Part shown: one piece after another, positions 7,283 to 12,346 of the stretch | How positions within the stretch are numbered: the first letter of the stretch is position 1 | How the letters are laid out: every line of letters begins with the position of its first letter | Origin: CAYXOX01 sp964466745 | GTDB lineage: Bacteria; Pseudomonadota; Alphaproteobacteria; Rhodobacterales; Rhodobacteraceae | Direction of reading: 5' to 3' | DNA length: 12,346 nucleotides | NCBI GenBank assembly: GCA_964466745.1 | Contig: CAYXOX010000088.1 | Coordinates: forward strand, 1 to 12,346 | Program-made: the position numbers and the translations under genes | The notes under the pieces: generated by a model | What the model saw: only the letters and a program-made list of their open reading frames with translations | Database searches by the model: none | What the model was told of the DNA's origin: nothing

Positions 7283-8044
7283 TCAGACATGGGTGGGGAA
7301 CTGGCCCGCGCAGACCGTGACCAACTGCGCGGTCAGGCCCGAGGCGAGATCGGAGGCGAGAAAGACCGCGGCCTTCGCCGTCTCCTCCACCGTGATCGGC
7401 CGGCCGAGCGGAGGCACACCCATCGTCATCGGCGCGCCCCGGAGCGCGGCCTGGCCCGCGCCGGTTTCCCGGATGGTTCGCGTCTCCGGCATGGCCGAGC
7501 CGCGGATGCAGTTCACCCGGATGCTCCTCGGCCCGAATTCGGCGGCGAGCGATTGCGTCATCACCTCGACGGCGCCGCAGGCGGCCGAGATGCCCGCCAC
7601 GTACGCGAAGCCCGACCCCGAAAGCGTGGCCGAGAGCATGAGGATCGCGCCCCCCGGTGCCATGACGCGCGCCGCCTCGCGCGCGGTCAGGAACTGCGAG
7701 CCCACGATCCGGGCGAGCGGGATCAGGAAACCGTCGAGCGGTGTCTCGTCGGACCGCGCCGGGTAGCCCAGGCTCGCGGGCCGCCCGCCGATGCCGTTGA
7801 AGGCGACATGAACGCCGTGGTCCCGCGCCGTGGCCTCGGTCCGTGCCCGCACCGCGCGCGGCTCGGTCGCGTCGAGCGCCGATAGCGAGGCCGCGCCGAT
7901 CTCGTCCGCGAAGCCTTCGAGCTCGGCGGGGCGCAGCGCGGTCAGGTGCACGGCCGCGCCTTGGCGCGCCATCTCGCGGGCGCCCCCCTGCGCGATGGCC
8001 CCGTTGCCGGCGTGGATGAGGGCGTGACGGTTCTGAAGCAGCAT
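7283..8044 (-). CDS. SDR-fold oxidoreductase-like protein lacking the catalytic Tyr-xxx-Lys
   Basis: This 253-residue protein has the Rossmann architecture of short-chain dehydrogenases. There is a glycine-rich loop near the N-terminus (HAGNGAIAQGGAREMA, 11-26), an FNGIGG segment (82-87) in place of NNAG, LMLSAT with the usual catalytic-Ser position (Ser138), and a C-terminal AVFLASDLASGLTAQLV. The active-site helix reads GISAACGAVEVMTQSLAAEF (151-170). Aligning it with a normal Y-S-A-S-K-G-A-V helix puts Ile152 at the Tyr position and Cys156 at the Lys position, so classical SDR catalysis is unlikely. I recall related SDR-family proteins with the same loss, so this may be a subfamily trait and not decay. 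The ATG at 8044 is preceded by AGGAGGT, an excellent ribosome binding site. The gene starts 66 bases after the sigma factor gene and overlaps the region leading to the GST pseudogene. Confidence 0.85.
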   Translation of the reverse strand: MLLQNRHALIHAGNGAIAQGGAREMARQGAAVHLTALRPAELEGFADEIGAASLSALDATEPRAVRARTEATARDHGVHVAFNGIGGRPASLGYPARSDETPLDGFLIPLARIVGSQFLTAREAARVMAPGGAILMLSATLSGSGFAYVAGISAACGAVEVMTQSLAAEFGPRSIRVNCIRGSAMPETRTIRETGAGQAALRGAPMTMGVPPLGRPITVEETAKAAVFLASDLASGLTAQLVTVCAGQFPTHV

Positions 8045-8080
8045 GGCGACCTCCTGTTCCTGCGTTCAGGGGGAAGTCGC

Positions 8081-8095
8081 CCGGCCCTCGGCCGG
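8081..8095 (-). other. GC-rich hairpin between sigma factor and SDR genes
   Basis: CCGGCC and GGCCGG form a perfect 6-bp stem with a 3-base loop in the 66-base gap between the two genes. No U-run follows on the minus strand, so it is not a clear terminator. It could attenuate or partly separate SDR expression from the upstream pair, or have no role. Confidence 0.3.
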
Positions 8096-8110
8096 CTTTA
8101 CCGCGGCCCG

Positions 8111-9334
8111 TCATTGGGCAATGGTTTTTCTCCGCTGCAGAAGAAAGGCGCGCTCGGCAGGGTCGAGGGCAAGGCCCGCTGCCACCTGCCAAGCATGGGC
8201 TGCGCCCCCGGGATCGCCCGTGCGCGCCGCAACCTCGGCCCGTACTGCCCACCAGGGTGCATAGGAAGCGAGCCGGGCCGGGTCGAGCGCGGCGAGGGCG
8301 GCGCGGGCGGCTTCCGCCTTGCCCGCCAGCGCCAGCGCACCCGCGCGCGCAACCTTGGCCCCGAGGCTCGGGGCGGTCGCGAGAAGGGCATCGTAGAGCC
8401 CGAGGATAGCTGGCCAATCGGTCAGACCCGTGCGCCGCCGGTCCGCGTGGACGGACTGGATCGCTGCCTCGATCTGGAACCGGCCCGGCTGGCCGAGGGC
8501 GCTGGCCCGGTGCAGCGCCGCCTCGGCCTCGGCGATCAGCGCACCGTGCCAGAGCGCGGGGTCCTGCGCGTCGAGCGGCACGTAGCGCCCCTCCTGCCGC
8601 CCCGCCCCGTGCCGGGCCGCGACATGGGCGAGGAGCGCCAGCAGCCCCTGCGCCTCGGCTTCTCGCGGCATCAGCCCGGCAACGAGCCGCGCGAGCCACA
8701 GCGCTTCGCCCTGCCGCTCGGAGGCCGCGACATCCCGGGAGATCGCACCCCGGGTGAAGGCGACATAGATCGCGTCCAGCAGAGCGGCCACACGTTCCGG
8801 ACGGTCCTCGTGCGCTGGCACGGAGAAGCCGATCCCCGCCTCACGGATCCTCGTCTTTGCGCGCGAGAGCCGCACCCCCATCGTGTTCGGCGCGACGAGG
8901 AAGGCGTCGGCGATCTCGGCAGCGGTCAGGCCCAGAACAGTCTGCAGGATCAGGGGCGCCTGCACGCCCCGGTCGATCGCGGGATGCGTACAGACGAACA
9001 TCAGCGCCAGCCGCTCGTCGGGCAGGTCGCGCTCTGGCATGCGGGCCTCCTCCAGCTCCTCGGCGATCAGGGTCAGATGCGCCTCGGACCGTTTCGCCCG
9101 CGCCCCACGCCGCGCGGCATCCGCGATCCGCCGTCGTGCCACGGTCACGAGCCAGCCCTCCGGGTTGGCGGGAACTCCGCCCTGCGGCCATTGCGCCAGC
9201 GCCGCGGCAAGCGCCTCGGCCAGCGCGTCCTCTGCCTCGCCGGCCATGCCGCTCCGCGCCGCGATCCGGGCGGCAAGCCGCCCGAACGCCTCGCGCGCGG
9301 CGAAGGCCGCGACAGTGCGCTCGGCCACGCCCAC
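8111..9334 (-). CDS. ECF42-type RNA polymerase sigma factor with C-terminal extension
   Basis: This 407-residue protein is about twice the size of a plain ECF sigma factor. Region sigma2 spans about 10-78, with AEDALAEALAAALAQWPQGG and NPEGWLVTVARRRIADAARR. The linker carries the family motif LMFVCTHPAI (111-120). Region sigma4 lies at about 125-165, with the helix-turn-helix GLTAAEIADAFLVAPNTMGV followed by RLSRAKTRIREAGI. The C-terminal half (about 180-407) is the helical, TPR-like extension typical of the ECF42 group, including the DAIYVAFTRGA stretch. There is no dedicated anti-sigma gene; ECF42 factors are thought to be controlled through this extension. The start is GTG at 9334, three bases after the DGPF stop; GTG 9328 is an alternative. 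The tight link with a DGPF gene is the hallmark of the group. Confidence 0.92.
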   Translation of the reverse strand: MGVAERTVAAFAAREAFGRLAARIAARSGMAGEAEDALAEALAAALAQWPQGGVPANPEGWLVTVARRRIADAARRGARAKRSEAHLTLIAEELEEARMPERDLPDERLALMFVCTHPAIDRGVQAPLILQTVLGLTAAEIADAFLVAPNTMGVRLSRAKTRIREAGIGFSVPAHEDRPERVAALLDAIYVAFTRGAISRDVAASERQGEALWLARLVAGLMPREAEAQGLLALLAHVAARHGAGRQEGRYVPLDAQDPALWHGALIAEAEAALHRASALGQPGRFQIEAAIQSVHADRRRTGLTDWPAILGLYDALLATAPSLGAKVARAGALALAGKAEAARAALAALDPARLASYAPWWAVRAEVAARTGDPGGAAHAWQVAAGLALDPAERAFLLQRRKTIAQ

Positions 9335-9337
9335 CGG

Positions 9338-9679
9338 CTACATCTCGAGAACCGGGCGGATCTCGACCCCGCCGGTCGTGGCGCAGGGCGCGCGCGCGGC
9401 CCAGCCCAGCGCCTCGTCGAGCGTGGCGACCTCGATGATGTAGTATCCGCCCAGCTGCTCGCGGCCTTCCGCGAAGGGTCCGTCCTCGATCCTCGCGCGC
9501 CCGTCTTCCAGCCGCAGCTGCGTCGCGGTCTCGGGCGCCTTCAGCGCATTGCCGCCCACCAGCACCCCGGCTTCGCGCAGCGCCGCGCTGTAGGCGGCCC
9601 AGGCCGGCCAGTAGTCGCCCGCGCCCGTGCGCCGCGCGAAATCCTCGGCCGGCTCGAACATCGACATCATGAACTGCAT
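9338..9679 (-). CDS. DGPF/YCII-related protein, partner of ECF42 sigma factor
   Basis: This 113-residue soluble protein has the ferredoxin-like YCII fold pattern. It starts with MQFMMSMFEP, has the helix WAAYSAALREAGVLVGGNAL (27-46), then the name-giving DGPF tetrapeptide (66-69) in EDGPFAEGREQLGGYYIIEV, a second helix TLDEALGWAARAP, and the ending VEIRPVLEM. The ATG at 9679 is preceded by AGGAGGAG, which fixes the start; a longer in-frame extension upstream lacks family character. DGPF proteins are commonly encoded beside ECF42 sigma factors and are described as their targets. Their biochemical role is not established. Here the gene is first in the transcript and is followed after three bases by the sigma factor. 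Confidence 0.93.
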   Translation of the reverse strand: MQFMMSMFEPAEDFARRTGAGDYWPAWAAYSAALREAGVLVGGNALKAPETATQLRLEDGRARIEDGPFAEGREQLGGYYIIEVATLDEALGWAARAPCATTGGVEIRPVLEM

Positions 9680-10124
9680 TTCGTCTCCTCCTTCTGACGG
9701 TTCATGCCCAGTGTCGCACGGAACCGGTGCCCGTTTTACATCCTGCCCGTGACAATTGCCGAACGGGCCAAGAGAGGCGGGCACCGCGGCGGCATCGCGC
9801 GACCGGGCCGTCGTCCTGCGGGCCGTATCGTGCAGGCTGGCGGATCAATGTGCCCTCGATCGGCGCGCCCTGGCCCACGGTGTTCGGCCTGCCCGCATCA
9901 CCGGGCATCACCCGTGGCACGAGAAGCATCCCGGGTGCCGCTCTTCGGCGGTAGCCTCGCGTTGGTTTGTCAGAAGGCGCCGATCGAGGACTTCAGAGCC
10001 GACAGCCACGGGGCGGCCGTGCCGCAAGGATCAGGAAGCTCCGCGCCCAGACGGATGCGTCCCGGAAGCGGGTACGCAGGCATCGCGCGCAGATGCGCTC
10101 CGGCCGCACTCATGGGGGGAAAGG
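9680..10124. other. Gene-poor region between DGPF gene and tRNA-Met
   Basis: I see no convincing gene in these 445 bases. The part next to the DGPF gene should hold the promoter of the DGPF-ECF42 operon, but no clear -35/-10 pair or ECF-type motif stands out. A nested inverted repeat lies at 9725-9786 (separate entry). A 47-codon minus-strand frame at 9970-10113 has no ribosome binding site and no recognisable family. Confidence 0.5.
9725..9786. repeat. Nested inverted repeat upstream of the DGPF-ECF42 operon
   Basis: CGGTGCCCG (9725-9733) and CGGGCACCG (9778-9786) form a perfect 9-bp outer dyad. Inside it, GCCCGT (9745-9750) and ACGGGC (9763-9768) form a 6-bp inner stem around a loop containing the palindrome CAATTG. 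The structure starts 46 bases upstream of the DGPF start codon, so it could be an operator or leader structure. GC-rich chance pairing cannot be excluded. Confidence 0.4.
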
Positions 10125-10201
10125 TGGTAGCGGAGGAGGGACTTGAACCCCCGACACGCGGATTATGATTCCGCTGCTCTAACCAACTGAGCTACTCCGC
10201 C
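10125..10201 (-). tRNA. tRNA-Met (anticodon CAU)
   Basis: The 77-base minus-strand sequence folds as a complete cloverleaf. The acceptor stem is GGCGGAG/CTCCGCT, with a G-U first pair; the D arm is GCTC...GAGC; the anticodon stem is GCGGA/TCCGC with loop ATCATAA; the variable loop is GTGTC; the T arm is GGGGG/CCCTC with loop TTCAAGT. The CCA end is encoded (10127-10125). The anticodon CAT is at 10167-10165. The 5' end is not an initiator type, since initiators lack a normal first pair and have three G-C pairs in the anticodon stem. Elongator Met is therefore the best call; the lysidine-modified tRNA-Ile(CAU) is the alternative, and I favour Met from resemblance to alphaproteobacterial elongator Met. 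Confidence 0.93.
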
Positions 10202-10246
10202 GAAGTGCCGGTGGGATAGTCGCGTGCCCCAAGCCCGTCAAGCGTC

Positions 10247-10266
10247 AAAAGCCCCTCGTGGCTTCG
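10247..10266 (-). terminator. Possible terminator downstream of hemC
   Basis: On the minus strand AAGCC and GGCTT form a 5-bp stem around a 6-base loop, followed by a short T-run (GGCTTTTG). It lies 34 bases beyond the hemC stop and before the tRNA gene on the same strand. A stronger dyad, CGCGGC-CGG-GCCGCG, sits between them right after hemC but has no T-run. It is short, so moderate to low confidence. Confidence 0.4.
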
Positions 10267-10299
10267 CACTTCGCGGCGGCGCGGCCCGGCCGCGGGGCG

Positions 10300-11250
10300 T
10301 CAGCCGGACCGCCAGTCGAAGAAGCCCGCGCCGGCGCGGGCCAGCAGAGTCCTGCCCAGCGCGTCGCCGAGCGCGGCCGCGTCGGAGGCCGGCCCGTCCA
10401 CGCTTTCGGTGTGCACCTCGGTACCGTCCGGCCGCAGGATCTCTCCCCAGAGCCTGACGGTCTGGCCGTCGAGTTCCGCCAGCCCGGCGATGGGCGTCTC
10501 GCAAGACCCGTCGAGGGCCGCGAGGAAGGCGCGCTCGGCGGCAAGCCGGATGCCCGTGGGGCCGTCGTGGATCGCTTCGAGGAGCGCCGCTGCGGCCATG
10601 TCGTCGGCCCTGCGCTCGATCCCGATCGCTCCCTGCGCCACCGCCGGCAGCATCTCGCCGGGCTCCAGCGGCGTGCGGGGCACGTCATCCATGCCGAGCC
10701 GCCGAAGGCCGGCCATGGCGAGGAACGTGGCCTCGGCGACGCCGTCCTCCAGCTTGCGCATCCGCGTCTGCAGGTTGCCGCGGAACTCCACGATGCCGAG
10801 ATCGGGCCGCCGGGCGAGGAGCTGCGCGCGCCGCCGCAGGCTGGAGGTGCCAACGACAGCCCCCTGGGGCAGATCTCCGAGGGCGAGGCCCGCCGTTGAG
10901 ACGAGCGCGTCGCGCACGTCTTCGCGCGGCAGGTAGCAGTCCAGCACAAGGCCCTCGGGCTGGACGGTGGGCATGTCCTTCATGGAGTGCACGGCGATGT
11001 CGATGCCGCCGGCGGCCATCTCCTCCTCGATCTCGCGGGTGAAGAGGCCCTTGCCGCCGATCTCCTTGAGCGGCCGGTCGAGCACCCTGTCGCCGGTCGT
11101 CTTGATCACGCGGATCTCGAAGGCCTCTTCGGGCAGGTCGAACGCGGCCATCAGCCGGTCGCGGGTCTCGTGGGCCTGCGCGAGCGCCAGCGGCGAGCCG
11201 CGGGTGCCGATGCGCAGTGGCGCGGCGGGGGAGGGAAGCGCAATTGACAT
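10300..11250 (-). CDS. hemC: Porphobilinogen deaminase (hydroxymethylbilane synthase)
   Basis: This 316-residue cytoplasmic enzyme joins four porphobilinogen units into hydroxymethylbilane, the linear precursor of uroporphyrinogen III, for haem, cobalamin and, where present, bacteriochlorophyll. The N-terminal LRIGTRGSPLALAQA (12-26), KTTGDRVLD (50-58), GGKGLFTREIE (65-75), DIAVHSMKDMPT (84-95, with catalytic Asp84) and GTSSLRRRAQL (134-144) are all family hallmarks. Cys250 in DGSCETPIAGLAEL is the attachment site of the dipyrromethane cofactor. Length is normal for the family. The start is ATG at 11250; another ATG 8 bases upstream is out of frame, and the ribosome binding site is weak. The gene is divergent from hemE across 114 bases, so the two may share regulation. 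Confidence 0.98.
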   Translation of the reverse strand: MSIALPSPAAPLRIGTRGSPLALAQAHETRDRLMAAFDLPEEAFEIRVIKTTGDRVLDRPLKEIGGKGLFTREIEEEMAAGGIDIAVHSMKDMPTVQPEGLVLDCYLPREDVRDALVSTAGLALGDLPQGAVVGTSSLRRRAQLLARRPDLGIVEFRGNLQTRMRKLEDGVAEATFLAMAGLRRLGMDDVPRTPLEPGEMLPAVAQGAIGIERRADDMAAAALLEAIHDGPTGIRLAAERAFLAALDGSCETPIAGLAELDGQTVRLWGEILRPDGTEVHTESVDGPASDAAALGDALGRTLLARAGAGFFDWRSG

Positions 11251-11364
11251 GCCGCCATGCCTATCCGCGTCAAATCCGCCTGACAACTGGCGATGACTTG
11301 ACATCCTGACGCGCCCCGGCGCACCCACTTTCCCGATAAATCGCAAGGCCGTCGGGGGAAATGC
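11251..11364. promoter_or_regulatory. Divergent hemC/hemE promoter region
   Basis: This 114-base spacer must hold both promoters. On the plus strand a perfect TTGACA lies at 11298-11303, but no good -10 follows at 16-18 bases. On the minus strand TTGTCA (11286-11281) and TAGGCA (11263-11258) are 17 bases apart, but this would give an almost leaderless hemC message. I found no TGT-N12-ACA (PpsR/CrtJ) site and no clear FNR-type dyad. Confidence 0.4.
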
Positions 11365-12346
11365 ATGGCAACCGAGCAGAAGACCATCCTCAGGGCACTG
11401 GCGGGCGAGACACTGCCCACGCCCCCGATCTGGATGATGCGGCAGGCCGGCCGTTACCTGCCGGAATACCGGGCCACCCGTGCGAAGGCCGGCGATTTCC
11501 TGTCCCTCTGCTATACTCCCGATCTCGCGGCCGAGGTCACGCTGCAGCCGATACGCCGCTACGGCTTCGACGCGGCGATCCTCTTCGCCGACATCCTTCT
11601 GATCCCCGATGCGCTGGGCGCCGATCTGTGGTTCGTCACCGGTGAAGGTCCGCGGCTGTCGACCATCACGGGCGAGGGCGATCTTGCGAGGCTCAAGGGG
11701 CCCGGGGACATCCACGAACACCTTGCGCCGGTCTACGAGACGGTGCGCATTCTGGCGCGCGAGTTGCCCGCCGAGACGACGCTGATCGGCTTCGCGGGCG
11801 CACCGTGGACGGTTGCAACCTACATGATCGCCGGCCGTGGCACGCCCGACCAGGGGCCGGCTCACGCGCTGCGCGAGAGCGAACCGGCGCTCTTCGAGGC
11901 GCTGATCGAGCGGCTGACGGCGGCCACGATCGAGTATCTCTGCGCGCAGATCGAGGCCGGTGCCGAGGTCGTGAAGATCTTCGACAGCTGGGCCGGTTCG
12001 CTCAAGGGCGAGGCGTTCGAGCGTTATGCCGTGGCGCCTGCGCGAGAGATCGTCGCCGCGGTCAAGGCACGCCATCCCGGCACCCCGGTCATCGCGTTCC
12101 CGCGCGAGGCCGGCCAGGGATACGTGGGCTTCCACGCGGCCACCGGCGCCGATTGCGTGGCGCTCGACAACTCTGTGTCGGCCGAATGGGCGGCCCGGGA
12201 GGTACAGAAGGACGGCTGCGTGCAGGGCAATCTCGCCTCCTCGCACATGGTAACCGGCGGTTCCGCGCTGGTGGAGGAGACGCGGGCGATCTGCCGTGCC
12301 TTCAGCGGCGGGCCGCACATCTTCAACCTCGGCCACGGGATTACCC
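11365..12346 (+). CDS. hemE: Uroporphyrinogen decarboxylase, 3' end cut by window
   Basis: The first 327 residues are present; family members have about 340-350, so only the last few are missing. The enzyme removes four carboxyl groups from uroporphyrinogen III to give coproporphyrinogen III in the cytoplasm. The substrate-binding WMMRQAGRYLPEYR (23-36), FADILLIPDALG with the central catalytic Asp76, GFAGAPWTVATYM with Tyr153, KIFDSWAGSL with Ser208, and FNLGHGI with His324 are all in place. The usual GNLDP segment reads GNLASS here (288-293), discussed as a finding. The start is ATG 11365, preceded by GGGGGA; an ATG four bases earlier is in another frame. Transcribed away from hemC. Confidence 0.97.
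   Translation, partial: MATEQKTILRALAGETLPTPPIWMMRQAGRYLPEYRATRAKAGDFLSLCYTPDLAAEVTLQPIRRYGFDAAILFADILLIPDALGADLWFVTGEGPRLSTITGEGDLARLKGPGDIHEHLAPVYETVRILARELPAETTLIGFAGAPWTVATYMIAGRGTPDQGPAHALRESEPALFEALIERLTAATIEYLCAQIEAGAEVVKIFDSWAGSLKGEAFERYAVAPAREIVAAVKARHPGTPVIAFPREAGQGYVGFHAATGADCVALDNSVSAEWAAREVQKDGCVQGNLASSHMVTGGSALVEETRAICRAFSGGPHIFNLGHGIT

Noticed and set aside
7946..9697. Long plus-strand frame of 583 codons opposite the sigma factor and DGPF genes.
   Set aside because: It is the antisense of clearly recognisable ECF42 and DGPF genes in GC-rich DNA, and its translation is Arg/Gly/Pro-rich with no family features.
9970..10113. Minus-strand 47-codon frame from ATG 10113.
   Set aside because: No ribosome binding site, no recognised family, and it lies directly behind the tRNA; it could be a remnant but cannot be supported.
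9704..10168. Plus-strand frame of 154 codons ending in EEGLEPPTRGL.
   Set aside because: The ending is the antisense reading of the tRNA-Met gene, a well-known source of false proteins, and the rest has no protein character.
10040..10201. tRNA-Met gene as an integration site for a mobile element covering the ECF42 cluster.
   Set aside because: No repeat of the tRNA 3' end was found elsewhere in the window, and no integrase or phage gene is present.
11251..11364. PpsR/CrtJ (TGT-N12-ACA) or FNR-type site between hemC and hemE.
   Set aside because: There is no TGT on the plus strand of the spacer, and no TTGAT-N4-ATCAA-like dyad was found.

Overview
The window looks like chromosomal DNA of a high-GC alphaproteobacterium, most likely a member of the Rhodobacterales. 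The reasons are the divergent hemC/hemE pair, an elongator-type tRNA-Met(CAU) of the kind common in alphaproteobacteria, and the character of the protein families. This placement rests on recognition, not on any search. No phage, insertion sequence or CRISPR array was seen.

Layout. (1) 1-442: no confident gene; possibly the start of a minus-strand gene running off the left edge. (2) 443-3488, plus strand: a tightly overlapping three-gene exporter operon in the order membrane fusion protein, MacB/LolC-type permease, ATPase. This is the DevB-DevC-DevA order, and no outer-membrane partner is present. (3) 3603-4960, minus strand: a histidine-box di-iron membrane hydroxylase followed by a small Rieske [2Fe-2S] ferredoxin of MocE type, which together look like an oxygenase and its electron donor. 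A good sigma70-like promoter lies about 275 bases upstream of the hydroxylase. (4) 5542-6780, plus strand: a ROK-family repressor, divergent from the hydroxylase operon and a natural candidate for its regulator. It ends at a hairpin terminator around 6830-6853. (5) 9679 down to about 6868, minus strand: a DGPF/YCII protein and an ECF42-type sigma factor with a C-terminal extension. They are followed by an SDR-fold protein that lacks the catalytic Tyr and Lys, and then by a decayed glutathione S-transferase-like pseudogene. (6) 9680-10124: a gene-poor stretch with a nested inverted repeat. (7) 10125-10201: tRNA-Met(CAU), minus strand. (8) 10300-11250: hemC (minus), and 11365 to the window end: hemE (plus, cut by the window), sharing a 114-base divergent spacer.

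How the genes work together. HemC and HemE are consecutive-pathway enzymes of tetrapyrrole synthesis (HemC makes hydroxymethylbilane; HemE decarboxylates uroporphyrinogen III). The exporter genes form one machine. The hydroxylase and Rieske protein probably form one oxygenase whose substrate is unknown. MocD/MocE-like rhizopine metabolism and OlsE-like lipid hydroxylation are the two nearest precedents. The DGPF-ECF42 pair is a known, poorly understood signalling module; here its possible targets are the SDR-like gene and the dying GST gene behind it.

The most interesting regions are the ROK-hydroxylase-Rieske cluster and the ECF42 cluster. Neither can be called a new system from sequence alone.
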